Positions 1 through 9,600 of a stretch of 64,000 nucleotides of DNA are shown here, in pieces. The number at the start of each line of letters is the position of its first letter. Within the stretch, counting starts at the first letter, position 1. The notes under the pieces are model-generated. The model was not told where the DNA came from. It did no database searches and was given only the letters and a program-made list of their open reading frames with translations. This DNA is from Endozoicomonas sp. 8E (GTDB lineage: Bacteria > Pseudomonadota > Gammaproteobacteria > Pseudomonadales > Endozoicomonadaceae), in contig NZ_CP120717.1 of NCBI RefSeq assembly GCF_032883915.1, positions 2,487,697 through 2,551,696 on the forward strand, given 5' to 3'. Made by a program: the position numbers and the translations under genes.

Positions 1-447
1 CAGATTTTCATTGTTTATTTCTTCATCGGTACGGTTCTTCATCTGGATCGTTTTACAGCGGGTGTTGCAGCGTTGTCGATCTTCACCGGCGCCTACATTG
101 CAGAGATTATTCGAGCGGGTATTGAGTCGATTCACAAAGGTCAGATGGAGGCTGGGCGCAGTCTTGGCATGAGTCGTGGTGCAACCCTGCGCTATATCAT
201 TTTGCCCCAGGCTTTTAAACGTGTTCTGCCACCGTTGGCTGGTCAGTTTATTAACCTGATCAAGGATTCTTCATTGGTTTCGGTGATTTCCCTGACCGAT
301 CTGACCAAAGCCGGTCGGGAAACGGTGAGCAGTACCTTCAGTCCTTTTGAAGTCTGGTTCACGGTTGCGGCACTTTACCTGATACTGACCGGTATCCTGT
401 CGTTTGTCGTCAGAAGAATGGAGGTGAAGTATGCCGCAAGAGACTGA
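1..447 (+). CDS. Polar amino-acid ABC transporter permease, 5'-truncated by window edge
   Basis: This is the C-terminal part of an inner-membrane permease of the His/Glu/Gln/Arg/opine family, which imports a polar amino acid with a periplasmic binding protein and an ATPase. The frame is open from base 1, so the start lies outside the window. The cytoplasmic EAA-type loop is visible ([21 protein letters not shown]), followed by hydrophobic segments and the usual DLTKAGRE region. The last 17 bases overlap the ATPase gene, as expected for translationally coupled subunits. The substrate cannot be read from the sequence; glutamine, glutamate, cystine or arginine are all possible. Confidence 0.93.
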   Translation, partial: QIFIVYFFIGTVLHLDRFTAGVAALSIFTGAYIAEIIRAGIESIHKGQMEAGRSLGMSRGATLRYIILPQAFKRVLPPLAGQFINLIKDSSLVSVISLTDLTKAGRETVSSTFSPFEVWFTVAALYLILTGILSFVVRRMEVKYAARD

Positions 448-1174
448 CGCTATCATTTCCGTGACGAACATTCACAAGGTCTACCCCAACGGGGTTCATG
501 CCCTGAAGAATGTCAGTCAGACCATCAGGGAAGGAGAGGTGGTGGTTGTGGTTGGGCCCAGTGGCTCGGGCAAATCGACTTTTCTGCGTACCCTGAATCA
601 GCTGGAAACCATCAATGCCGGTGAAATCGTCGTGGACGGCATCTCCCTGACCACGCCCGGTGATGTCAATAAGTTGAGGGAAGAAGTGGGCATGGTGTTC
701 CAGTCCTTCAACCTGTTTCCTCACCTGAGTGTATTGGACAACATCTGTCTGGCACCGATGAAAGTGCGTGGTATCTCCAGAAGCGACGCTGAAGACAGGG
801 CCGTAGCACTGTTGGCCAAAGTCGGTTTGTCTGACAAAGCCAGGAGTTTTCCACCTCAATTATCGGGTGGTCAGCAGCAGCGTGTAGCCATAGCCCGGGC
901 TTTGGCTATGCAGCCGAAGATCATGTTGTTTGATGAGCCGACTTCAGCACTGGACCCGGAAATGGTCGGTGAGGTTCTGGAGGTGATGAAACAACTGGCT
1001 CGCTCAGGTATGACCATGGTTGTAGTCACTCACGAAATGGGCTTTGCCCGTGAAGTCGCCGACCGGGTTCTGTTTATGGAGTCCGGTGAACTGTTGGAAG
1101 ACAGTGTTCCTGATCGCTTTTTTGAGACTCCTGACAGTGAACGCCTGCAGGCTTTTCTCAGTCAGGTCATCTGA
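431..1174 (+). CDS. Polar amino-acid ABC transporter ATP-binding protein (GlnQ/ArtP type)
   Basis: This cytoplasmic ATPase of 247 residues powers the permease encoded just upstream. It has Walker A (GPSGSGKST, about residues 42-50), the Q-loop ([10 protein letters not shown]), the ABC signature (LSGGQQQR), Walker B ([14 protein letters not shown]) and the switch histidine (VTHEMGFA). The order and spacing are those of the GlnQ/HisP/ArtP family, and the length is normal. The ATG at 431 is preceded by a strong GGAGGTGA ribosome site inside the permease gene. No binding-protein gene follows, so it probably lies upstream of the window. Confidence 0.95.
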   Translation: MPQETDAIISVTNIHKVYPNGVHALKNVSQTIREGEVVVVVGPSGSGKSTFLRTLNQLETINAGEIVVDGISLTTPGDVNKLREEVGMVFQSFNLFPHLSVLDNICLAPMKVRGISRSDAEDRAVALLAKVGLSDKARSFPPQLSGGQQQRVAIARALAMQPKIMLFDEPTSALDPEMVGEVLEVMKQLARSGMTMVVVTHEMGFAREVADRVLFMESGELLEDSVPDRFFETPDSERLQAFLSQVI

Positions 1175-1245
1175 GTCATCACCGGGTTCTGGAAGATATG
1201 GCTTTGTGGGTCAGGGCCATGCCTTCCAGTGCAGCATGACTCCCT

Positions 1246-3015
1246 TTAGCGGTAATACAGGGCCAGTAATGGCAAAGCGCCCAGTGGTAGCCAGGCGGAA
1301 GCAGCGACCCGACTGGATTCGGAGGACAGTCTTAATTCAGGGGTTATGCATTTGCAGGTACTCTGGCCGTCAATCCAGCTGACTTTTGCATCCCGCCATG
1401 TGCCGCCCTGTGCCTTGCAAACGGGAAGCTTGCTGTTTTTGTGTGAATCGCCTCCCGGACAGGCAAGAAAGTAATACCTGGCACACCCTTGAAAATTATC
1501 ATAATTGTTTGATTCTTCCAGATGCGCCTGCCAGACAGTCTTGCCGTTTTCATCGGTGTCGGGAGCACATTGCTGACCCCAGGGTGAATCAGATACACAG
1601 TCATCGCGACTCGGACATAGGGGCTCAACAACACTCAGTGTGTGCCAGGCAGCGTCAACAAACCAGATGCGTCCGGTCTTTTGATCGACCTCAAGACCTG
1701 CAATCTGGCCTGCGGGTGTTTGAATGCAGCCTATATAGGTATGGTTTCCTGCTGTGTCGAGACTTATGGCGTGGATCTTTCCGGTCTCAGAATCGCTGAC
1801 AAACAGCCTCTTGTTAGAAATAACCAGACCGCTGGGGCTTATTAGTTCAAGTCCGGTGACACTGAGTTCGCTGAAGCTGGCACCTTCTATTCTGGTATAT
1901 GCGGCATATTTGTCACGCCATTCATTTTTGGGCTTTACATCCCCCTCTTCGGTTCCGCTTTGAGTATCAAGAACGTTAATTACACCTTTTGCTGGATTGG
2001 CTACAAACAAATACTTGTCGTACCTGGCCATATGTCCGGGGACAATATTGCTTCCGGGCTTTAAGCTCATGGTTGTATTGGCGTACCGATACAGAAAGGC
2101 ATGGGTATGTTCATGTCCACCATAGCCATGGGAGCGAGTAATATTGCTGTACACAATGCTTCCATATTTAGAGTCAGGGCCTGCGTCCCACGACCAGTAA
2201 CCCGCTTGCCTGCCTTCCCAGGTGATCCCCATTGCGAAGGGTTCCTGATGAAGCATGTCGATATGGGAGCCAAAAGGTTTTCTGCTGAGATTATCCGGAA
2301 AAAAATTATTGTTTTTAATAGCAAAGGTTTTAAGGTTGTTTTCCCAAAGAGTCGGTCCCATAAAGTCCGAGCAGATTCGCTGAGTGAAATCGTATCCCAT
2401 AAAGGCGGATGCCGTATAATCGTTACAGCTACCACCCGTGGTGGCAAAGGTTCCGGTCTGGCTTATATTATGAACCTCCTGCCCTTCAAATTCGGGGACA
2501 TCACCCAGGGTGGGTGAGCCACCAAAGGCGATATCAGTGGGTCGGTGCATGAAATGACAGGAAGCCAGGTCACGACGGTGTTCCGGTTTGTATGAAGAAG
2601 CGGACTTTACACCGGGACAGTAAAAAATACTTAAGCTGTCATCGCCGCTGTTCAGAACAAAGAACTGGCCTCTTGCATTGGGGTTCTCTGCCACCGCTAC
2701 AGGCTTGTTCAGGCCTCCGATTCTGGAACTACCCCATTGACGAATTGCAGGACCGAAATGGCCATTTTTCAGTCTGGGTCCGAACTCTGGTATACAATCC
2801 TTTTCATCATCTGAAGGATTACAGCGTTTATCGAGAGGACATCGACCATATCCTGCCGATGCTCCACCAGGTTTAACAACGAGAGAACAATCAGCAGACT
2901 GAGACCTGGCCGGTGTTGCATTCATCGACAATGGCAGAATCGTCAGGGTGAGAAAAAACAACGGCCGTCGCGTCACTGAGTCTGGTTTTATGAAGTTACA
3001 GTTTTTGAAATTCAT
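1246..3015 (-). CDS. Secreted Cys-rich protein with NHL/propeller-like segments, unknown function
   Basis: I do not recognise a named family. The N-terminus is a probable Sec signal peptide (basic stretch, then LFFLTLTILPLSM, cleavage around ATPARSQS). The mature part has repeated stretches such as GLNKPVAVAENP, SPSGLVISNKRLFVSDS and IAGLEVDQKTGRIWFVD, which resemble NHL/SMP-30 beta-propeller blades. Many cysteines, several paired, suggest an oxidising extracytoplasmic location. The C-terminus ends in a short hydrophobic run (AWLPLGALPLLALYYR) that could be a membrane anchor or sorting tail. ATG at 3015 is preferred, with GTG at 3024 possible; neither has a strong ribosome site. It stands alone and is convergent with the ABC transporter genes. 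Confidence 0.75.
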   Translation of the reverse strand: MNFKNCNFIKPDSVTRRPLFFLTLTILPLSMNATPARSQSADCSLVVKPGGASAGYGRCPLDKRCNPSDDEKDCIPEFGPRLKNGHFGPAIRQWGSSRIGGLNKPVAVAENPNARGQFFVLNSGDDSLSIFYCPGVKSASSYKPEHRRDLASCHFMHRPTDIAFGGSPTLGDVPEFEGQEVHNISQTGTFATTGGSCNDYTASAFMGYDFTQRICSDFMGPTLWENNLKTFAIKNNNFFPDNLSRKPFGSHIDMLHQEPFAMGITWEGRQAGYWSWDAGPDSKYGSIVYSNITRSHGYGGHEHTHAFLYRYANTTMSLKPGSNIVPGHMARYDKYLFVANPAKGVINVLDTQSGTEEGDVKPKNEWRDKYAAYTRIEGASFSELSVTGLELISPSGLVISNKRLFVSDSETGKIHAISLDTAGNHTYIGCIQTPAGQIAGLEVDQKTGRIWFVDAAWHTLSVVEPLCPSRDDCVSDSPWGQQCAPDTDENGKTVWQAHLEESNNYDNFQGCARYYFLACPGGDSHKNSKLPVCKAQGGTWRDAKVSWIDGQSTCKCITPELRLSSESSRVAASAWLPLGALPLLALYYR

Positions 3016-3103
3016 AGAGCACACTTCTGTACAAAGGTTTAATTGCTGAGGTGCTCATTCAAAGTAGCTGGCTTCGGGGCAGTTGCCAGTAACGCCATAA
3101 AAC

Positions 3104-4234
3104 CTAGAGCTGATCAATCACCGCGTGCATGGCATTAAGATTGGCGGCTCCCAGTGCCTGACTTCTTTCAGGGCTCCAGCCCTGGTAGTCATCCGGTGAG
3201 TCCACGGTGTCCTTGAAAGGCATTTCCAGAGTCATAGACAGACAGTCGAAGCGTTCAGCCAGGGCTGCAGTGCAAACCGTCATGTTGGCCTTACCGGGCT
3301 CATCTTTTGGATAACCGAACTCTGTCTGAAAGTCAGGGCTGGCCTGAACCAGAGCTTGCAGATAGTTTTCGGTTAACCTGTTGAGTCGATCGCTCCAGGA
3401 AGGAATGCCTTCAGCCGCTGCAATAAAGTTGTAGGGCAGGGCTTCGTCACCATGAACATCCAGAGCCAGGTCGACACCGGTTTCATCCATTTTGTTCCTG
3501 ACCAGCAGCACTTCGGGGCTTCTTTCCAGAGTGGGTGCAGCCCATTCCCGGTTCAGGTTGGCACCACAGGCATTGCTGCGCAGGTGACCACGACGACTGC
3601 CGTCTGGATTCATATTAGGCACGACGTAGAAAACGGCTTTTTTCAGCAGTTCACGGGCTACCGGGCAGGCAGGGTCCAGCAGTCGCTGCAGGAAGCCTTC
3701 CATCCACCATTCCGCCATGGTTTCACCGGGGTGCTGACGGGCAATGACCCAGCACTTGCGCTTGCCTTCGCCAGCACCAATTTTTAGCAGATCCATGGGT
3801 TGTCCATCCAGGGTGTCTCCCAGGGTCTCGGTCTGGACTATGGCGGATTGTTGAGCCCAGGCAATCAGGTCATGATGGCGTTCCATGGAGTAAGGAGCGA
3901 AATAAGCGTAATAGACTGTATTGCACTCGGGAGTATGCTGAATGATCAGTTTTTTACCGTCGTAATCGGTATCTACACGAAACCAGTGCTCTCTGTCGTA
4001 GGAGGCAACGGCCCGGTAATCGATCCAGCCTTCTGGGTAGGATGATCCGGAGGCATTGTTCAGGTGCATGGTCAGGGGCTGACCCTTAGCGCCACCGACC
4101 CGGTAGTAAAACCACTGGTAAAACCCGGACTCGACGTCTTTGTTGATTTCCAGCTGAATAGGCCCGGGGTTATCCTTGTTGATAACCTTGATGTTACCGC
4201 CATCGAACTGGCTGGTGATATGGAGTGATGTCAT
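3104..4234 (-). CDS. M14-family metallocarboxypeptidase, cytosolic carboxypeptidase (CCP/AGBL)-like
   Basis: This is a zinc carboxypeptidase of 376 residues with no signal peptide, so probably cytosolic. An N-terminal beta domain (about 1-115) typical of the CCP/Nna1 subfamily precedes the peptidase domain. Zinc ligands are visible as H168 and E171 (QHPGETMAEWW) and H261 (LALDVHGDEALPYNF). The substrate-binding Asn/Arg are in CGANLNREW, and the catalytic Glu is E337 (SMTLEMPF). Eukaryotic members trim glutamate from tubulin and other proteins; bacterial members are less well defined, so the substrate here is unknown. It stands alone, and its ATG follows a short intergenic stretch. Confidence 0.9.
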   Translation of the reverse strand: MTSLHITSQFDGGNIKVINKDNPGPIQLEINKDVESGFYQWFYYRVGGAKGQPLTMHLNNASGSSYPEGWIDYRAVASYDREHWFRVDTDYDGKKLIIQHTPECNTVYYAYFAPYSMERHHDLIAWAQQSAIVQTETLGDTLDGQPMDLLKIGAGEGKRKCWVIARQHPGETMAEWWMEGFLQRLLDPACPVARELLKKAVFYVVPNMNPDGSRRGHLRSNACGANLNREWAAPTLERSPEVLLVRNKMDETGVDLALDVHGDEALPYNFIAAAEGIPSWSDRLNRLTENYLQALVQASPDFQTEFGYPKDEPGKANMTVCTAALAERFDCLSMTLEMPFKDTVDSPDDYQGWSPERSQALGAANLNAMHAVIDQL

Positions 4235-4436
4235 GAACTCTGTTTACTTCTTTTAATGATTCGTCGTTAAGCTAACTTATCAGGGATAAAAAATATATAT
4301 GCTGGGGTAGGTGTTTGTATCCTGCGGCATATCCCTGTTTCTATGGGGCCATCGAAGTAATAGAATGCTGCCGCCTTTCAGTTTCGATTATTGCTTCGGG
4401 TTTTTGATTGTTCTTCCAATTGCAGGGGGTAGGTAA

Positions 4437-4688
4437 GTGGAATGTCGTCTGGGTTGTGGTGCCTGTTGTATAGCACCTTCGATTTCTTCTGCTATACCGG
4501 GTATGCCAGAGGGCAAGCCTGCCGGGGTGCGCTGTGTTCAGCTTGATGACAATAATCTCTGCAAAATTTTTGGTCAGTCTGGTCGTCCGGAAGTCTGTTC
4601 CGGTTTCAAGGCTGACCGCGCTGTATGCGGACAGGAAAATTCTGTCGCTTTAAGTAATTTGATCGTGCTGGAGACACTGACCCGTTAA
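4437..4688 (+). CDS. YkgJ-family cysteine cluster protein
   Basis: This small protein of 83 residues carries the cysteine pattern of the YkgJ (UPF0153) zinc/iron-chelating family: CRLGCGACC at the N-terminus, then CVQLDDNNLCKIF, RPEVCSGF and a final AVCG. The family is thought to bind a metal or Fe-S cluster, but its role is poorly defined. The start is GTG at 4437, eleven bases after a purine-rich GGGGGTAGG stretch; no in-frame ATG precedes the first cysteines. It converges on the MaoC gene on the other strand, with only 36 bases between the stops. Confidence 0.85.
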   Translation: MECRLGCGACCIAPSISSAIPGMPEGKPAGVRCVQLDDNNLCKIFGQSGRPEVCSGFKADRAVCGQENSVALSNLIVLETLTR

Positions 4689-4724
4689 AGAAAAGCCGGA
4701 TACTGTTGCCCGGCTCCCGAATAA

Positions 4725-5213
4725 TCAGGTTCTGCCAATCAGCTCCACATCGGGTAATGGGTATTCATCCACCATCACTTTGTCGACAGCGGGCATGACT
4801 TCCGCTTTGCCTTTGACCACCGTTTTGCCGTTCTGGTTTACTACATTCGTAGAGATAGTGGCGCGTTTGCGACGCTCATTAATCTCTACCACTTCCAATT
4901 GAACAGTTACCGTGTCGCCGATTTTGACAGGACGCATGAATTTTACTTCCTGTGACAGGTAAATGCCGCCGGGACCGGGCAGTCGGGTGGCGAGGGCACA
5001 GGAGATGAGGGATGACGTCCACATTCCGTGAGCAATACGACCCTCAAACTGAGTAGTGGCGGCATAATCCTTGTCCAGATGCACAGGGTTGGTATCGCCG
5101 GAAACCTTGGCGAACAGCAGAAGATCCTGCTCGGTCAGTGTCCGGGTCAGGGTATCTTTATCCCCGATTTTCAGCTCATTAAACGGGGTGTTTTCCAGTT
5201 TACGCATTATCAT
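4725..5213 (-). CDS. MaoC-like (R)-specific enoyl-CoA hydratase
   Basis: A hot-dog-fold protein of 162 residues. The hydratase-2 motif is present (FAKVSGDTNPVHLDKDYA, with catalytic Asp and His), followed by FEGRIAHGMWTSSL and VKFMRPVKIGD. Members such as PhaJ hydrate trans-2-enoyl-CoA to (R)-3-hydroxyacyl-CoA, linking beta-oxidation to polyhydroxyalkanoate synthesis or acting in other acyl-CoA steps. No PHA synthase is nearby, so the pathway is not fixed by context. Upstream on the same strand is a lipase-like hydrolase, separated by an 88-base gap that holds a perfect small hairpin. Confidence 0.88.
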   Translation of the reverse strand: MIMRKLENTPFNELKIGDKDTLTRTLTEQDLLLFAKVSGDTNPVHLDKDYAATTQFEGRIAHGMWTSSLISCALATRLPGPGGIYLSQEVKFMRPVKIGDTVTVQLEVVEINERRKRATISTNVVNQNGKTVVKGKAEVMPAVDKVMVDEYPLPDVELIGRT

Positions 5214-5244
5214 TGGCTCTTAAAGGCAACAGAACAGGAGAGGG

Positions 5245-5262
5245 CGGTAGTAAACACTACCG
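5245..5262. other. Perfect hairpin between hydrolase and MaoC genes
   Basis: CGGTAGT and ACTACCG form a 7 bp perfect stem around an AAAC loop. There is no T-run after it on the minus strand, so it is more likely an mRNA-stabilising or attenuating stem than a full rho-independent terminator for the upstream hydrolase gene. Confidence 0.4.
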
Positions 5263-5301
5263 GCTAACAAATCCATTAATACCCTGAGAAGCTTTTTACG
5301 A

Positions 5302-6273
5302 TCAGGACTCTGTGAGCTCCGGGGCGGAGTTATTCACCGGGTAATATTCCTGACTCATGACTGTTTGATTGATCCATTGTAACAAGCGTTTTATCACTTG
5401 CTGAGAATTCGTTTCGTTCAACATTTCGTGACGGCCATCAGGATACAGGCTCAGTGTGACATTTCTTACACCGGCTTTCCGTAATGCTTTGGTAAGTTTC
5501 TGTTGCCCCAGAGGAACGCTGACCGGATCTTTTTCACCGCCCATGACCAGAAAAGGCAGCTTCGATTCGATTTGTTTAAGGTGCTGGTTGGCCCCGATAT
5601 GAAGCAAACCCTTGAAAAGGTCGTGCCACAGTTGATTGCTGCAGGAGAAACCACAGAGCTCATCGGAGATATAATCATCCACCGCTTGAGGGTCTCTGCT
5701 GAGCCAGTCAAACTCGGTACGGTTTGGCTTGAACCGGCGGTTATAACTGGAGAAGGTTAATTGTTTGATCAGGGGGCTTATGCCTTTCTTACCCTGTCTC
5801 AGGCATTCCAGTTTGGTGACCAGCAGGCCGACTTCCAGTAACAGTCTGGGGGCATAATTTGAGCCAGACAGAATAGCTCCAGCCAGCCTGGGAGTATGAT
5901 GGATCAGGTAGCCCTGCAAAATATAGCTCCCCATACTGTGACCCATGAGAACCAGTGGGGCGCTGGGAAACTTTTTCTGGATAAACTCAACAACGGTTGC
6001 CAGATCATCCACTACTTTATGCCAGCCCCGCTGCCCGGCGAAATAACCTGCACCATCTTGCTCGATACAGGCGCCATGTCCTCTATGATCATGGGCGAAG
6101 ACAAGGTAGCCCGCCTGATTCAGTTCTGTGGCAAAGGAGTGGTAACGCTGTCCATATTCCGCCATGCCATGGCTGATGTGAACAATGCCTTTGCGGACCA
6201 CAGATTCCGGAAGGTTATTCCAGCAATAGAGAGGAATGTTATGGTCGTCGCTTTTCAGTGTGTAGATTTTCAT
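5302..6273 (-). CDS. Alpha/beta hydrolase, monoacylglycerol lipase-like (Hydrolase_4)
   Basis: A 323-residue serine hydrolase. The N-terminal half has HISHGMAEYGQRYHSFA and VFAHDHRGHG, typical of monoacylglycerol lipases and lysophospholipases. The nucleophile elbow is GHSMGS, an acidic residue lies in MGGEKDPVSVP, and the catalytic His in LYPDGRHEMLNE. No signal peptide is visible. Family members cleave monoglycerides or lysophospholipids; the exact substrate here is unknown. It is upstream of the MaoC gene on the same strand and the two may share a transcript. Confidence 0.88.
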   Translation of the reverse strand: MKIYTLKSDDHNIPLYCWNNLPESVVRKGIVHISHGMAEYGQRYHSFATELNQAGYLVFAHDHRGHGACIEQDGAGYFAGQRGWHKVVDDLATVVEFIQKKFPSAPLVLMGHSMGSYILQGYLIHHTPRLAGAILSGSNYAPRLLLEVGLLVTKLECLRQGKKGISPLIKQLTFSSYNRRFKPNRTEFDWLSRDPQAVDDYISDELCGFSCSNQLWHDLFKGLLHIGANQHLKQIESKLPFLVMGGEKDPVSVPLGQQKLTKALRKAGVRNVTLSLYPDGRHEMLNETNSQQVIKRLLQWINQTVMSQEYYPVNNSAPELTES

Positions 6274-6615
6274 GCCGTGGAGCTGCTCTCGTTATTGTTG
6301 AATTTTTGCTCTTTAGTCATGGGTACAGGTTAAGTCACTTTATAAGACAGGCGAGACAGGGTGGCTCAAGACTTATAAAGTCAGAGGACACTTTATGGCA
6401 AAAATGAAACAATTAGTAAATGGTTTAACGATTTTTTCTAGCAGCTCTCTGCCGGTAAAACAGAAAAAATGATAATCTCCGACACCCCGTCGCTGATGGC
6501 CGACTCTCAGAAGCCGCTTTATTCCCTGCAAGGGTACGAAAGAAAATCGGATATCAGAGCCCGGACCGGGTATAATCGGGCGTTTTGATTAAAATGCATT
6601 TTCCGGGAGATATGA
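6274..6615. promoter_or_regulatory. Divergent intergenic region with likely hrpA promoter -10 box
   Basis: This 342-base gap separates the divergent hydrolase and hrpA genes. A consensus TATAAT lies at 6571-6576, about 40 bases before the hrpA start; no good -35 box is seen at the right spacing. A short palindrome GACTTATAAAGTC is at 6370-6382. Nothing coding is evident. Confidence 0.4.
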
Positions 6616-9600
6616 GTGTCCGGCCGAAACAGCCCTGAGCTTATCCAGAGCCCTGAGCCCACCCAGCGTCAAGAAAGGTTATCGCCCAGCGAACATTCCC
6701 CAGAACGCGGCCCTGCAAAGGGCGGCCAGCTAAACAAGAAAGCACTGTACGACGCTCTGGACCAGTGCATGGTCAGGGACCGTTTTCCTGTTCGCAGGCA
6801 GATTCAGAGACTGAAAACCGGCGACCAGGCAGCCGTAGATAAGCTGCAGGAAAGAATCAATCGATCTACTTCCAGAGTTCAGGAAAGGCTGCAGGCTGTG
6901 CCTGACATTGAATACGATGAGGCGCTGCCCGTCGTAGGCCGTCGTGATGAGATCCGTGAGGCGATTGAAAAACATCAGGTTGTTGTTATTGCCGGCGAAA
7001 CAGGTTCCGGTAAAACCACCCAGATTCCGAAAATCTGTCTGGAGGCTGGCCGGGGTATTGTTGGCCAGATAGGTCACACCCAGCCGAGAAGGCTGGCCGC
7101 GCGATCAGTCGCCAGCCGGATAGCGCAGGAGCTGAAAGTGCCTGTGGGAGAGCAGGTAGGTTATCAGGTTCGATTCACCGATCATGGCAATGAGAACACC
7201 CTGATTAAACTGATGACCGACGGTATTCTGCTGGCAGAGATTCAGAATGATCGTTTTCTGAACCGCTACGATACCCTCATTATTGATGAAGCCCATGAGC
7301 GCAGTCTGAACATTGATTTCCTGCTGGGTTATCTGAAAATTCTGTTACCCAAACGACCTGATCTGAAGCTGATTATTACTTCGGCCACCATCGATGTTGA
7401 ACGCTTTTCCAGACATTTCGATAATGCGCCTGTTATCGAGGTTTCTGGCCGAACCTATCCCGTGGAGGTCAATTATCGCCCCATGGAAGACCTGGAGCTG
7501 GAAGGTCGGGATGCCGACCTGAGAGTTCAGCAGGGTATATTATCCTGTCTGCGGGAGATTGAGCATCTGGAACGTTCCGGCAAAGGCGGACGTCTCGGGG
7601 GTGTGCTGGTCTTTCTCAGCGGTGAACGGGAAATCCGGGAAACCAATAAATTCCTCAAGGATGCCCGGCTGGCTCATACCGAGATTCTTCCCCTTTATGC
7701 TCGCCTTTCTGCAGCTGAACAGAACCGCATCTTTCAGCCTCATGGTGGCGGTCGAAGAGTGATCCTGTCTACCAACGTAGCGGAAACCTCCCTGACCGTA
7801 CCGGGCATTCGCTACGTTATAGACCCGGGTACGGCAAGAATCAGCCGTTACAGTGTCCGTTCAAAAGTTCAAAGGCTGCCTATTGAGCCGATATCCCAGG
7901 CTTCGGCCAATCAGCGAAAAGGGCGATGTGGTCGTGTAGCAGAAGGTGTGTGCTACCGACTTTATTCCGAAGAGGACTTTCTGGGGCGTCCTGAATTTAC
8001 CGATGCCGAAATTGTCAGAACCAATCTGGCGGCGGTTATTTTACAGATGCTGCGGTTGGGTCTGGGTGATATTGCGGCCTTTCCTTTCGTTGATGCACCG
8101 GATGCCAGGGCGATCAACGACGGCTTTAAGCTGTTGCAGGAGCTGGGTGCCGTCAGTGACAAACGTCGTATGACTCGAATCGGCCAGCAGATCTCCAGAT
8201 TGCCGGTAGATCCCCGAATGGCTCGAATGCTGGTGGAAGCGGATAAAAACCGTGCTCTTGGCGAATTACTCGTCATCACCAGTGCCCTGGCGATTCAGGA
8301 CCCAAGAGAGCGACCGGCAGAGAAAAAGCAGGCTGCCGATCAGCGACACCGTGAACATTATCACGACGACTCCGACTTTATGAGCCTGGTTCAGCTCTGG
8401 AATACCTATGAAGAACAGCGTCAGAGGCTGTCCCAGAATCAGTTGCGTAAATATTGCAATCAGCAGTTCCTGTCGTTTATGAGAATGCGAGAGTGGCGGG
8501 ACCTGCATCGACAATTAGCGCTGGCCTGCAAAGAAGTTGGCTTGAAAACCAATGAAGACGAGGCCAGTTACGCGGATATTCATAAATCCCTGCTGGCGGG
8601 TTTGCTGTCTCATCTGGGCAGCAAAGATGACGACGCGGATTATATGGGAGCACGTAACCGTCGTTTTTATGTCTTCCCGTCTTCAACGCTTTATAAGCGC
8701 AAGCCCAAGTGGCTGATGACGGCGGAGCTGGTGGAGACCTCCAGACTGTTCGCCCGCACTAATGCCAAAGTGGAGCCCCAGTGGATTGAGCCGCTGGCGG
8801 GTCATCTGATCAAAAGAAATTATTTTGAGCCCCACTGGGAGAAGAAAAGAGCCCAGGTGGTGGCTTTTGAGCAGGTGACTTTATACGGCCTGATTATTGT
8901 GGGTCGTCGTCGGGTCGGTTACGGCGCCATTGACCCCGTGGTATCCCGTGAGATTTTTATTCGGGAAGCTCTGGTAGAGGGTCATTATCATTCACAGGGC
9001 AAGTTTCAATCCCACAACCTGTCGTTAATTCAGGAAGTGGATGAACTGGAAGCCAAGTCTCGACGCAGAGATATTCTGGTTGACCCGGAAACTCTTTATC
9101 AATTTTACGATGAGAAGCTGCCAGCCAATCTCCACAACGGAGCGGGTTTTGAAAAGTGGCGTAAGGAGGCTGAGAAACAGGATGCTCAGCTGTTGTACCT
9201 CACCAAAGAGTATTTGATGAGGCATGATGCCGACGAGGTGACCGAGAACAAATACCCCGATCTTTTTCGCTGGGAAGGGCTGGAATTACCGCTTTCGTAT
9301 CATTTTGAGCCAGGTGCTATGGACGACGGGGTAACTCTGACATTACCGGTGCAGGCCCTGAGACTATTGCCTAAACACCGGTTGGAATGGCTGGTGCCCG
9401 GCATGCTTTACGACAAGTGTGTGGCCCTGGTACGAGCCTTGCCCAAGTCGGTGCGCAAAAACTTTGTCCCGGTACCGGATTATGTTCGGAGCGCTATGGA
9501 GTCTATGTCTATCTGCGATGAACCTCTGACCGATATACTGGGGCATCACCTGCATCGTATGTCCGGTATGCGTATTCTGGATGAGCACTGGGACACTGAT

